Source of the DNA: an uncultured Bacilli bacterium
Lineage (GTDB): Bacteria > Bacillota_I > Bacilli_A > RF39 > UBA660
Assembly: GCA_934130375.1 (NCBI GenBank)
Contig: CAKOXW010000001.1
Coordinates: forward strand, 310,001-374,000
Length of the DNA stretch: 64,000 bases
Reading direction: 5' to 3'
Of the stretch, positions 51,697 through 60,957 are shown piece after piece. The notes beneath the pieces were generated by a model, which had not been told where the DNA came from, made no database searches, and was given only the letters and a program-made list of their open reading frames with translations. Position 1 is the stretch's first letter. Each line of letters opens with the position of its first letter. The translations under genes and the position numbers were made by a program.

Positions 51697-52529
51697 TATT
51701 TAAATTCCTTTTTCAGAATTTTTATACTTTCTTTACAAAAATCAGAATCAAGTTTGTTTCTCTCATAGCACCAATTGACAGCAGTATAAGCATCAAATAT
51801 ATTATAAAAATTAATCCTTTCGAGAATAGAATTGTCTATATTCTTAACACTTTTGTAGCCTTCCATAAATATATCAAATTTTTCTTCACTTAATATCCTT
51901 TTCATTTTTAAAAAGTCAAATGCAGGATCTCCACTTTTCATGCTTTCAAAATCAATCAAATACTCTTTATCGCCAAATATTATATTACCAACCCTAAAGT
52001 CAAGATGTAGTATAACATTTTCGTATGTTCCCTTGATTGACTCAATTGAATTAATGATAGAACCATATATTATTTCGTTATTATCCAATACATTTTCTAA
52101 ATTTTTATTCGATTTTTCAGCATATTTATATAAATAATTAATCCATGATTCGTTATTTTTGTCCAAAGGTTTAATTGTATGTAGTTTGCCTAACAAAATA
52201 CCAATCTTAAATATTTGTTCATCAGATAACAATTCAATATCACTATCTGAATATGATTTACCTTCAATGAAAGTTATAACATTGTATGACTTATCATTGA
52301 TACTACCTGAAAAAACCAATTTTGGAGCATTAACTTTATCAGATATATATTCAATATACATTGCCTCACCTTTTTGTTTTTCCTCATTATATAAAATTTT
52401 AAATATGTATTTTTGTGTTTTTGAATAAGCAATATATACATTCGAACTATAAGAGTTTGTCACTTTATCTAATCTATATATTACAATATCATGTTTTTTA
52501 AATTCTTCAATTATATTTTTTTCAATCAT
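51696..52529 (-). CDS. Aminoglycoside phosphotransferase (APH)/choline-kinase family small-molecule kinase
   Basis: 277 residues. N-lobe with YIFKILYNEE (candidate ATP Lys), hinge VITFIEGKSY, catalytic loop VILHLDFRVGNIIF (Asp and Asn) and LIDFESMKSGDPAFD (metal Asp). It phosphorylates a small hydroxy compound; in this operon choline, a sugar or an amino-alcohol are candidates. GAGAGG site. Two bases after the glycosyltransferase gene. Confidence 0.88.
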   Translation of the reverse strand: MIEKNIIEEFKKHDIVIYRLDKVTNSYSSNVYIAYSKTQKYIFKILYNEEKQKGEAMYIEYISDKVNAPKLVFSGSINDKSYNVITFIEGKSYSDSDIELLSDEQIFKIGILLGKLHTIKPLDKNNESWINYLYKYAEKSNKNLENVLDNNEIIYGSIINSIESIKGTYENVILHLDFRVGNIIFGDKEYLIDFESMKSGDPAFDFLKMKRILSEEKFDIFMEGYKSVKNIDNSILERINFYNIFDAYTAVNWCYERNKLDSDFCKESIKILKKEFK

Positions 52530-52530
52530 G

Positions 52531-53808
52531 TTACCTCTCCGTTTTAGTATAAATTATCTCTTTTTTTAAAATTATATTTTTTAATTTTTTTATTGAATAT
52601 TTAATAAATCCAATTGGTCTAAAGCAAAACCAAATAAATGATAGCAAAATTGCTAGCAATGATCTTAATTTATTATCATCATTAATTCCAATAACTTTTA
52701 ATTCGATGTAAGAAGATAATGACCACAATACAGGAATTAATAATGTAACAATATTAAACAAAGTAAAGTTTTTTGTTAAGAAAATATAAATATAATAACT
52801 AAGAAACATATATGGGATTATACAAAATTCAAATATATTTGCAGTACCTGCTATAGCCATTTTCAATTTATTAATATAATGTCTTTTTGCTTTTTTTATT
52901 TCACTTACATATGTCAAAATGCCCTTAAATATTAAAGTTGAACTACTAAAATATCCCTTTAAATCATTTGGAATCAAAGAATAATTTGGAGTATATAAAT
53001 ATTCACATTTTTTACCATATATTGAATATCTGTATCCTAAAGTTAAATCATCAACAAATATTGGAAACAAATCATATTGAATCAATGTACTCAATTTTAG
53101 ATGCATGCAAGCTCCCATAAAATATTTTGGAACATTTAAATTTAATAAAGTACTTAACTGAAATTTAAATTTTTCAATAGCAAGAGACCTTACCATATGT
53201 TGTAGACTATAAATTGTCATTATAATGCTTTTATTAGTCATTTCCGAATAATTTTTTATTGCAAGAGGTATCTGTTGTACCATATCTGGCTTATTTTTAT
53301 TTTGTACTACTTTATTGAGTTCATTAAAAGTATTTTTTTCTGGTCTCGAATCGAAATCAAATACAGAAATGTAAGTATTATCTAAATCTATATTCTTTGA
53401 CTTCAATTGTAATATTGCATAATTCATTTGCGATGATTTATTACCCTCTGTTTTAGGGTAATGAAGATGTAAAAATCTATTATCCTTTACCTTTTTTAAA
53501 TACTCATTTACAACTTTATTAGTTGTTTCACTTTTTATGTTATTTTTTTTGAATTCATTTTCTTCTTTTTCAGTTGTAATAATTACATATTTTATATTTC
53601 CTTTGTATTTAATATTTTTAAACCAATCAATTGTTTCTTTAACAATTTTCTGTTCTTTTAAGGCAGGAAGCAAGACATAAATGTCGACATATTCTTTTAC
53701 CTTGTATTTTTTTTGCTTTTTTATAATTATCTTATCAAGCAAAATAGTCATTAATAAAACAAATGGAGCAATCAGATAGATATATACAATTATTTTAAAT
53801 GCTATCAT
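52531..53808 (-). CDS. Membrane glycosyltransferase, GT2-like
   Basis: About 425 residues. N-terminal membrane segment (about 5-27), then a GT-A domain: YVDIYVLLPALKEQKIVKET, SVFDFDSRPEKNTF (D-x-D), VDDLTLGYRYSIYGKKCEYL (acceptor/base region), then several C-terminal membrane segments (about 315-400) and a basic tail. It resembles processive or polyprenyl-linked GT2 enzymes. ATG at 53808 has GGGGTG upstream; it overlaps the preceding gene by 14 bases. Probable role is transfer of a sugar at the membrane face. Confidence 0.8.
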   Translation of the reverse strand: MIAFKIIVYIYLIAPFVLLMTILLDKIIIKKQKKYKVKEYVDIYVLLPALKEQKIVKETIDWFKNIKYKGNIKYVIITTEKEENEFKKNNIKSETTNKVVNEYLKKVKDNRFLHLHYPKTEGNKSSQMNYAILQLKSKNIDLDNTYISVFDFDSRPEKNTFNELNKVVQNKNKPDMVQQIPLAIKNYSEMTNKSIIMTIYSLQHMVRSLAIEKFKFQLSTLLNLNVPKYFMGACMHLKLSTLIQYDLFPIFVDDLTLGYRYSIYGKKCEYLYTPNYSLIPNDLKGYFSSSTLIFKGILTYVSEIKKAKRHYINKLKMAIAGTANIFEFCIIPYMFLSYYIYIFLTKNFTLFNIVTLLIPVLWSLSSYIELKVIGINDDNKLRSLLAILLSFIWFCFRPIGFIKYSIKKLKNIILKKEIIYTKTER

Positions 53809-55426
53809 ATTGTGCACCCCCTAATTGTTTATTTAAAATTTTAATTCCTTGTATAAAAAACGCTAATTGTCTTTCTGGATAATCACTATGAAGACTTATC
53901 ATTGATATAAATAACAAACCCTCAATTAGTTCAATATCATCGATAGAGATACAATTTTTATTAATTATGCTATCAAAAGCACTATAATTTGATGCTTGTT
54001 TAAAAAACTTAAGCTTAAATCCTTTTTCGTTTTCATCAACTGTAAATAGATCATTTATAATTTCATCATATCTACCATGATAACAATGTCTCAACTTAGC
54101 AATATCGTACCTATAATCTCCATATATTGTATCAATGACGAAATTACCCCTAGGATCAATGAATTTAAATATCATATTTCTTGGCGAAAATAATATATTA
54201 GAAAAAGCTGGATCTCCATGAACAATTGAAACATAATTAATAGAATCATTGCATATTCTAATTATTCTCTTTTCAAGTTTTTCTAAGCATTTATTTATTC
54301 CTAAATGTTTTTTTCCATCAATTATAACTTCATCAGATAATACAATATCTTTTCTATCCCATTTATCAATTCTAGATTTAGTTTTTTTAATAAGCATTTC
54401 CTGCATATAGTCTCTAAATGATAGGGAAATTATTTTGTTTTTACTATATATATTCATCAAGTTTTCAAATAATTTTTCAAAAATATAATTTTTGTTATAA
54501 TCCATCAATGGATAAAATGTAAAATATTCAGATAATGTTAAATAATCATAATATTCAATCCCATATTCATTATCAAATTTATTATTTTTATAAAATTTCG
54601 GAGTTATTTTTTCAAAGTCTGTATTAGCAACTTCTTTATACCAATTCATTTCAGAAGAAATTTTATTCCAAGTACTCTTTTTATGTAGTACTGATAGATT
54701 ATCAAGAAATAAAGAATTAAAGTTTCGACAATTAAAATTCTTTTTGTTTGTCTCCATATAATTTTCTAAAGTTCCTATATCTTCCCAGCTAGTTGTCTTT
54801 TCAAGATAAACATCTTCTTTTTCCATATACTTATAAAAATATGATGACAATTGATATTCAGCTCCATCTTTATCTTCTTCTAATATTTTCTTTAATAATT
54901 TGTAATTTTTAAAATAGTATAACCCAATAGCTGCATAAGAAGCATTAGTTTTTTGAGGTTTGTCCTCTAAATTAATTATTTTATCGTTACTGTCAGTACT
55001 TATCATACAATACATATTTGCCTTTTCATTCGCAATTTTTTGGCCTACAATAAAACTTTTAGAATAATCAGTCGGATATTCGCATAATGTATCGCCCAAT
55101 AGTAGAATTGTTTTTTTCTTTATTAAATCTTTTGTCATTCTTAATGCAATACCAGGCCCAGAAAAGTCTCTTTGAACAACATATTTAAAATCAATTTTAA
55201 TGTTATTAAATGAATTTTTCATAAATTGTTCTATTAAATACCTATTTTCATCATTTACAACAAATGTTATATCTGTTAATCCATCTTTAATTAATGGAAT
55301 AAGCATGTTGTATATTGATGGCATTTGTTTAACACTTAACAATGCTTTGGGCATATTTAGTGTTAAAGGATACAATCTTGTTCCGTGACCTGCCATTAAC
55401 ACAATTAATTGTTTATCTTTATACAT
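53795..55426 (-). CDS. Bifunctional nucleotidyltransferase / APH-type kinase
   Basis: 543 residues. Residues about 5-235 form a sugar/choline-phosphate nucleotidyltransferase: IVLMAGHGTRLYPLTLNMPK then ALL, LLLGDTL, EYQLSSYF and SWEDIGTLENY. Residues about 240-540 form an APH-like kinase: SIVHGDPAFSNILF, FKFIDPRGNF, YGDYRYDIAKLRHCYHGRYD. The second pattern is common in capsule clusters. One chain could phosphorylate a small molecule and then activate it as an NDP/CDP derivative, as LicA plus LicC do for choline. GAGGTGAT site; 4 bases after the PHP gene. Confidence 0.85.
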   Translation of the reverse strand: MYKDKQLIVLMAGHGTRLYPLTLNMPKALLSVKQMPSIYNMLIPLIKDGLTDITFVVNDENRYLIEQFMKNSFNNIKIDFKYVVQRDFSGPGIALRMTKDLIKKKTILLLGDTLCEYPTDYSKSFIVGQKIANEKANMYCMISTDSNDKIINLEDKPQKTNASYAAIGLYYFKNYKLLKKILEEDKDGAEYQLSSYFYKYMEKEDVYLEKTTSWEDIGTLENYMETNKKNFNCRNFNSLFLDNLSVLHKKSTWNKISSEMNWYKEVANTDFEKITPKFYKNNKFDNEYGIEYYDYLTLSEYFTFYPLMDYNKNYIFEKLFENLMNIYSKNKIISLSFRDYMQEMLIKKTKSRIDKWDRKDIVLSDEVIIDGKKHLGINKCLEKLEKRIIRICNDSINYVSIVHGDPAFSNILFSPRNMIFKFIDPRGNFVIDTIYGDYRYDIAKLRHCYHGRYDEIINDLFTVDENEKGFKLKFFKQASNYSAFDSIINKNCISIDDIELIEGLLFISMISLHSDYPERQLAFFIQGIKILNKQLGGAQYDSI

Positions 55427-55430
55427 ATTA

Positions 55431-56231
55431 TCACCTCATTATCTTATTTATCAATTTTTTACTTTTTTCATTTTCCACACCAATTAAATCACCAGGTTTA
55501 TGAAAATCACTTCCACATGTAGTTAATAAATCATATTTTTTTGCTAAAAATTCGTAATACTCGTTTTTCATTTTAGAATTCTTACTTAAATTTGTTATTT
55601 CAATTCCCATTAATCCTATTTCCTTCAAATGAGATATAAAACAATCAAGTTCTTCATCAGACAATTTCAAAGTACAAGGATGCGCTAGCACAGGTATTCC
55701 ACCACTTTTTAATATTACATTTATAGTATCTTCTAATGGAAATTTTGCAGTTGGTTCATAATACTTTGACATTTTTCCAGTATATAAATCACCAGCCTCG
55801 CTCATGCTTGAGGCATACCCTGCTTCTACAAGCATTCGTCTTATTAATCCCTTACTCATATTGCAATTTTTATATTTATCTAAATTTAAATTAAATTTGT
55901 AATCATTTTTTAAATGTTCAAGTAATCTTTTGCATATAAATAAATTTTCTAATTGCACTTTTTTCAAGTATGTTTTAACCATATCAATATCATTTATTCC
56001 ATATCCTAAAATATGCATGTGATTATATTTCTCTATACTAAACTCTATTCCAGGTAATAAAATCGTTTTACACTTATTATCAAAGTTGTTTAATGTTTGA
56101 TTCTCGGTTATAAAATCATGATCTGTAATACACAAGCATTCTAATCCTAATTCATTTGATTTTTCAACTAATTTAGAAGGTTCAAAAACACCATCTGAAT
56201 TAGTGGAATGTACGTGTAAATCGTAATACAT
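55431..56231 (-). CDS. PHP-domain phosphoesterase
   Basis: 266 residues. MYYDLHVHSTNSDGVFEPSK, CITDHDFITENQTL, LLPGIEFS, HMHILGYGI, IPVLAHPCTL and TTCGSDFHKPGD give the metal ligands of the PHP family (YciV-like, acting on nucleotide 3'-phosphates or small phosphoesters). The ATG at 56231 lies inside the end of the upstream gene (32-base overlap) with GGAG nearby; a GTG at 56246 is less likely. Part of the operon. Confidence 0.88.
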   Translation of the reverse strand: MYYDLHVHSTNSDGVFEPSKLVEKSNELGLECLCITDHDFITENQTLNNFDNKCKTILLPGIEFSIEKYNHMHILGYGINDIDMVKTYLKKVQLENLFICKRLLEHLKNDYKFNLNLDKYKNCNMSKGLIRRMLVEAGYASSMSEAGDLYTGKMSKYYEPTAKFPLEDTINVILKSGGIPVLAHPCTLKLSDEELDCFISHLKEIGLMGIEITNLSKNSKMKNEYYEFLAKKYDLLTTCGSDFHKPGDLIGVENEKSKKLINKIMR

Positions 56232-57546
56232 TTGATTTTTCTCCACTTAATTTCTTTAAATGTAAGTCTAATTCGTCAAAAGTTTCTCCAGATTGTTCAA
56301 CTCTTTTAACATTACATCTATTTAAAAAATCAGGATTAGTATAAGTTACATTAAATAGTTCATTTAAAAAACGTTTGTTTTCAATAACACAATTATCAGT
56401 CATAATATTATCATAACCTAAGTATGATACAATATCTGGTTCATCATTTATTGTAATTGACTTTGCATTCGCATTGTATTTTGGAAGAAGTATTGTATTC
56501 AATTTTACAATACTATGAACACAAACATTAAACTTCTTGCTAACATCATCATTATTTAGATAAACTTTTTCTTTATCACCATCTCTTGCTATTTTACAGT
56601 CTGAAATATCAAACACTTTTTCTGCATCATCTAATATTATTCCCATTGAAAAAGGAATACCAACAACTACCACATGATCATCTTCTTGTTTTAATGCAAG
56701 TCTATCATTTGCTACATAATCATATCCACGAGATAAAAGATTTAGTAATGTAACTGTTTTACCTGCACGTTTATTTCCACTAATTACAAAACCTTCACCA
56801 TTTCTGCTTGCACATGCACCATGAAGTATTACATAACCTTTCTGCTGCAATGTTTTTGTTAATATTGAAGTAAACATTCTTTTAGCAAAATCCTTATCTT
56901 TTTCATCATACCTAGACATATAAATATTTATATTATCTTCAATTTTGTCAACATAACTAAACTCAATCTGATTGCTTTCTTTTATTGGATAGTCTGTTTT
57001 TCTTTTAGACCCAACAATATAATTTATTGCAATATCCTCTTTGTCATTTGTTTCTTCATAGTAAGACCCAAAAAGTTTAATAAGATTAATTACCACATTT
57101 GGATTATTTGACCTTACTTTTACATTAGTGTCATTCACTTTGAAAGTATGCTCTACAATGTTATTTATATTTCTATCGTCATTACATATTTTGTTTAATT
57201 CAAAAAAGTCATGTTCAAGAAATTCCTTAGGTCTTATACTTCTATCATCAATGTAAAAGCCCTCTTTGCCTGGCCATTGTTTTCCACACACAATCTCATC
57301 AAATGGTATATTCCATTCTTTTAACCATAATTCTAATTCAGGTTTTGTAAATTTATTTATCAAATCCAAATTACAATTATAAGTATTCATGTTTCTAGAT
57401 GTAAACAATACAATTTTAAATCCTTTCTCTTGATATTCTTTTAATTTTTCAATCATTTTTTTATAAGGAATCAAATCCTTATAATTTTCATTTGTCTTTT
57501 TGATTGGACACAATGTCCCATCAATATCGACAATGATACTTTTCAT
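56200..57546 (-). CDS. HAD phosphatase fused to HPr-kinase-like ATPase
   Basis: 448 residues. N-terminal HAD (about 1-125): SIIVDIDGTLCPIKKTNENY, IVLFTSRNM and GFYIDDRSIRPKEF, the small capless type found in capsule clusters. C-terminal part (about 130-440) has the HprK-like P-loop FVISGNKRAGKTVTLLNLLS and ANDRLALKQEDDHVVVVGIP. HprK-like domains phosphorylate serine residues or small molecules; the fusion with a phosphatase suggests opposing activities in one chain. First gene of the operon, start at 57546 with strong GGAGGTGAT. Confidence 0.8.
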   Translation of the reverse strand: MKSIIVDIDGTLCPIKKTNENYKDLIPYKKMIEKLKEYQEKGFKIVLFTSRNMNTYNCNLDLINKFTKPELELWLKEWNIPFDEIVCGKQWPGKEGFYIDDRSIRPKEFLEHDFFELNKICNDDRNINNIVEHTFKVNDTNVKVRSNNPNVVINLIKLFGSYYEETNDKEDIAINYIVGSKRKTDYPIKESNQIEFSYVDKIEDNINIYMSRYDEKDKDFAKRMFTSILTKTLQQKGYVILHGACASRNGEGFVISGNKRAGKTVTLLNLLSRGYDYVANDRLALKQEDDHVVVVGIPFSMGIILDDAEKVFDISDCKIARDGDKEKVYLNNDDVSKKFNVCVHSIVKLNTILLPKYNANAKSITINDEPDIVSYLGYDNIMTDNCVIENKRFLNELFNVTYTNPDFLNRCNVKRVEQSGETFDELDLHLKKLSGEKSNVLRFTRTFH

Positions 57547-57926
57547 CAAATCACCTCCACACAATTCAATCATAAAGGCAATTTTCAAAATAGTAAACTA
57601 ACAATTTTTTATAATGATTTTTACTATTTTTTTTAATAATTTAAATTTATATTATGTAAATTATTTATTATTAATTTTATTTTTTTTAAATAATAGAAAG
57701 TAGTTTTTGTATAATCTCAATTTATATAAGTATATCTTTTTTATTGAACAAAAAACGATTTTTTCATAATAAAAAGCAATTTTTTACGTTTATCTTTATG
57801 ATTAATTGAAGTTATATAACTTAAAGATTTTTTTAATATAATTTAAACACATAAATATATAGATATAATTCATATTAAAAAATTATAATATTTAAAACTT
57901 TATACATTAAAAACAATATTTTTGCA
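57547..57926. other. Very AT-rich intergenic region
   Basis: About 380 bases with long A and T runs and few G or C. It must hold the promoter of the eight-gene operon, but I find no clear -35/-10 pair. No gene, tRNA or repeat is seen. The T-rich plus strand at 57600-57780 looks bent-DNA-like. Confidence 0.6.
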
Positions 57927-57954
57927 TAAAAAAAAGTACAACAAGTGCACTTTT
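57927..57954 (-). terminator. Terminator of the rubrerythrin gene
   Basis: Stem AAAGTGCA/TGTACTTT with one G-U on the minus strand, followed by eight T residues; overlaps the stop codon. Confidence 0.75.
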
Positions 57955-58492
57955 AATAATTATTTGCTTTTCTCTCAAAGAAACTTTTTGGGTGTTTACA
58001 TATTGGACATACTTCTGGTGCTTTCTTACCAATTACAACATGTCCACAATTTCTACAAATCCAAATAGTATCACCATCATTTGAGAATACTAAATCATTT
58101 TCTATATTACTAATTAACTTTCTATATCTTTCTTCATGTTCTTTTTCTATTTTAGCAACACCTTCAAATAGATAAGCAATTCTATCAAAACCTTCTTCTT
58201 TTGCAGTCTTTGCAAATTCAGCATACATATCAGTCCATTCGTATGCTTCTCCATTAGCTGCTTCTTCTAAGTTGTTTAATGTATCTGGTATTTCACCACC
58301 ACATAATTCCTTAAACCATAACTTAGCATGTTCCTTTTCATTATTTGCAGTTTCTTCAAATATTGCTGCAATTTGCTCATAACCATCTTTTCTTGCTTTT
58401 GATGCGAAATAAGTATATTTATTTCTTGCTTGTGACTCACCCGCAAAAGCCGCTAATAAATTAGTCTCAGTTTTACTTCCTTTTAATTCCAT
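57953..58492 (-). CDS. rbr: Rubrerythrin (diiron peroxidase with rubredoxin domain)
   Basis: 179 residues. Ferritin-like four-helix domain with the ligand pattern LLAAFAGESQARNKYTYFAS, FEETANNEKEHAKLWF, AKEEGFDRIA and EKEHEERY, then a rubredoxin-type site CRNCGH...CPICKH near the C-terminus. It reduces hydrogen peroxide in anaerobes. AGGAGG site. Single gene with its own terminator; indicates an anaerobic lifestyle. Confidence 0.96.
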   Translation of the reverse strand: MELKGSKTETNLLAAFAGESQARNKYTYFASKARKDGYEQIAAIFEETANNEKEHAKLWFKELCGGEIPDTLNNLEEAANGEAYEWTDMYAEFAKTAKEEGFDRIAYLFEGVAKIEKEHEERYRKLISNIENDLVFSNDGDTIWICRNCGHVVIGKKAPEVCPICKHPKSFFERKANNY

Positions 58493-58551
58493 AATTTATA
58501 CCTCCTTAATAATTATTTTATCATATTTATTATGTATATGTGAATAATTTT

Positions 58552-59580
58552 TTACTTAATGCCTAATTCTTTATTTTTTCTAATAATTTCCTTAGCCTTC
58601 TTAATATTTTCTCTAGTATAACCTATTAAAGAATTGTTGCATTTATCAGTAAGAGTATTAATAATCTCTTCATATTCCATCTTTGATTTCTTTGTAAATG
58701 CATCATTTAACGCAATATGATTTTGCTTACCATATTTATCTACAACCATTATTGATTTTATAGTTTTTATTCCATATACTCTACTATTAAATTCATAAAT
58801 CCATATTACATCTTTATAATCTATATATGAAAACTTCATACCAAAATTTATTATATAATTCTTAGTTAAACATACACATGAATTATCATAGTAAAATGCT
58901 TCTTCATCATTCATTTCTTGTTCTAATTTACTTATTATATTACTATCTAATTTTTTAATTCCTGATTTATAATTTATCTTTCTAACTATAGTTATAATAA
59001 ATAATATAATACCAAAGATTAAAGCACCAAAACCAATTATAAAGAATATTAACCCTCCACCTGATAAATCTTTAGTTGTATCTAAATATACTGTACCAAA
59101 ATAATTTTCAAAATCTGCAATAGTTAATTTTTCTTCATCACTAAGTTCAAACATTTCATTATAAGTATCTATTGCTAGTTCTTTAACATCTTTAGATACT
59201 AGTGCAGTAATTCCTTCTACTTTAATAAAATCATCTTTCTTTTCTTCATTATATATCTCTTTATACTTATCTATAGTCATATACATTATATATAAATACT
59301 CACCATCAGTTGTAAAATAATAAGCATCAGTCGTATCATCATATACAGCAAATTTAAATAAATTTCTCTTTATATTTATTTTAGAATACAATTCATCCTT
59401 AGCGGTAATACTTTTATCTTGTATAATTGTCTTTAAATCTTTTTCATTTTTCTTATCTTTTTCATCAAACAAAAAACTAACATAAAAAGATATAAATGCC
59501 GCAACAATAATAAATACACTTATCAATATTTCTTTAGACATTTTTCTTTCAGCATTAATTATTTTTTCATTTGTAAACAT
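58552..59580 (-). CDS. Membrane protein of unknown function (DUF6709-like, tentative)
   Basis: 342 residues. Membrane segments at about 17-38 and 183-206, an extracytoplasmic region between (YFTTDGEYLYIMYMTIDKYK), and a cytoplasmic C-terminal domain with YDNSCVCLTKNYIINFGMKF then SYIDYKDVIWIYEF, a PH-like beta pattern seen in Firmicutes DUF6709-type proteins. No enzymatic motif. 16 bases after the CmpB-like gene; likely co-transcribed. Confidence 0.7.
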   Translation of the reverse strand: MFTNEKIINAERKMSKEILISVFIIVAAFISFYVSFLFDEKDKKNEKDLKTIIQDKSITAKDELYSKINIKRNLFKFAVYDDTTDAYYFTTDGEYLYIMYMTIDKYKEIYNEEKKDDFIKVEGITALVSKDVKELAIDTYNEMFELSDEEKLTIADFENYFGTVYLDTTKDLSGGGLIFFIIGFGALIFGIILFIITIVRKINYKSGIKKLDSNIISKLEQEMNDEEAFYYDNSCVCLTKNYIINFGMKFSYIDYKDVIWIYEFNSRVYGIKTIKSIMVVDKYGKQNHIALNDAFTKKSKMEYEEIINTLTDKCNNSLIGYTRENIKKAKEIIRKNKELGIK

Positions 59581-59595
59581 TATTACTACACCTCT

Positions 59596-60294
59596 TTACT
59601 TATTTTTCTCTAATTTACTATTTATTCTATTTCTAAGTTCTATCAAATATTCTTTTCTACCCTTAAAATTAGGGAAAGCCTTAATAAGTCTTTTGTACAA
59701 GAAATTTTTATTTAAGAACTCTTCTTTAACTAACTCTGATATTTGTTCAGTAGAATCTTTTTCATGCAATTTAATACTACTTCTAAATTTATATATAATT
59801 TTAAATGAAATAATATTATCTGCTATATATATTGCACTTAGTATTACCGCTAAGATATATGTTAAATCTGGTGATAACTTAGCAAGTAAATTTACAAATA
59901 CTGGATTAACAACATATATAATAAGCATACCTAGTAATCCAAAAGGTATCATAGTTTCTAAACATATTCTTCCATTAATATTAAATTTTCTTCTTGAATA
60001 ATCCCACCATCTTGCTTTAAAAACTTTCTCCATTATGTAACTTGTAAAATATTCAAGTGTTGAACAAATTACTATTGACATTGTAAATAGAAGAAGTGGA
60101 TCGGATTGATATTTACTTAACAAAAGTATCATTAATATCGCACCATGACCATATATTGGACAGTATGGCCCGATTAAAAATCCTCTATTTATAAACTTAT
60201 GCTTTTCAATTAATTTGCAAGTAACTTCAAGTAACCATCCCATTATTGAATAAAGCATAAATAATAAAAATAATGTATCATAACTATAACTCAT
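59596..60294 (-). CDS. CmpB-type putative ABC transporter permease (PF06541-like)
   Basis: 232 residues with about six membrane segments. The start LFMLYSIMGWLLEVTCKLIE then FINRGFLIGPYCPIYGHGAI and the middle LEYFTSYIMEKVFKARWWDY are diagnostic of the CmpB-like family. Despite the family name, no transport role is established. GGGAG site; overlaps the upstream gene by 4 bases. Confidence 0.88.
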   Translation of the reverse strand: MSYSYDTLFLLFMLYSIMGWLLEVTCKLIEKHKFINRGFLIGPYCPIYGHGAILMILLLSKYQSDPLLLFTMSIVICSTLEYFTSYIMEKVFKARWWDYSRRKFNINGRICLETMIPFGLLGMLIIYVVNPVFVNLLAKLSPDLTYILAVILSAIYIADNIISFKIIYKFRSSIKLHEKDSTEQISELVKEEFLNKNFLYKRLIKAFPNFKGRKEYLIELRNRINSKLEKNK

Positions 60295-60884
60295 AATGTA
60301 CTCCCTATAATATTAACTGCATTATCTAATAATTTATCTAAATATTCATCACTATAATAATTATAACTAGACAATACCTTGTCCTTCTTATTTAAGTAAT
60401 TAATTACATTTATAACATCTTGATTGTTTATATTAATCTCCCTAATAACCTTAGATTTTTCTACTAAATCATCTACATTCTTAATATCTATAATATTATC
60501 ACCAAAATTATTATTAAAAAGTTTAAAATCATTTTGTTTTAGAATTCTTAACTTTTCTTTATTTTCACTTGTATGCACTTCTTTACTATAAAAATCATTA
60601 TTAAATATATAATCAGTATACAAATGAGTATAATAACCAAGCACTACTTTATTATTCATAAAGTCTTTATACTCATCATAAAAATCACTATAACCCTTAT
60701 AAGTATCTTTATTAAAATGAGTAATATTATGTGATATTTTATTTGATATATCAGTTACTATAAAAGCATTATTAATATCAGGCAATATATTACCAAATAA
60801 AAATTCTATGTATTCATTATCTTTTAATTTTAACTTACTATTTAATCTTTTAGCAACTTCTAGATGTGTTTTCCAATTAGGCAT
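60291..60884 (-). CDS. Zinc-dependent phospholipase C-like protein
   Basis: 197 residues, no signal peptide. MPNWKTHLEVAKRL, LFGNILPDI, NITHFNKD and LGYYTHLYTDY carry the His and Asp residues of the zinc phospholipase C/S1-P1 nuclease fold (PF00882-like). Cytoplasmic members are common in Firmicutes and of unknown substrate. First of a possible four-gene run to rubrerythrin. Confidence 0.78.
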   Translation of the reverse strand: MPNWKTHLEVAKRLNSKLKLKDNEYIEFLFGNILPDINNAFIVTDISNKISHNITHFNKDTYKGYSDFYDEYKDFMNNKVVLGYYTHLYTDYIFNNDFYSKEVHTSENKEKLRILKQNDFKLFNNNFGDNIIDIKNVDDLVEKSKVIREININNQDVINVINYLNKKDKVLSSYNYYSDEYLDKLLDNAVNIIGSTL

Positions 60885-60927
60885 AATATCATCCTTTCAA
60901 ATAATATTATACATTAAAATATTAATA

Positions 60928-60957
60928 AAAAAAAGATGTTATTCAACATTAACACCT
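60928..60957 (-). terminator. Terminator of the GntR-ABC operon
   Basis: Ten-pair stem (one G-U on the minus strand) followed by eight T residues, overlapping the stop of the permease gene. Confidence 0.75.

Noticed and set aside
56200..57546. Lasso-peptide type cluster, because of the HprK-like kinase
   Set aside because: No asparagine-synthase-like cyclase, leader peptidase or precursor peptide nearby; neighbours are capsule- or phospho-metabolite-like.
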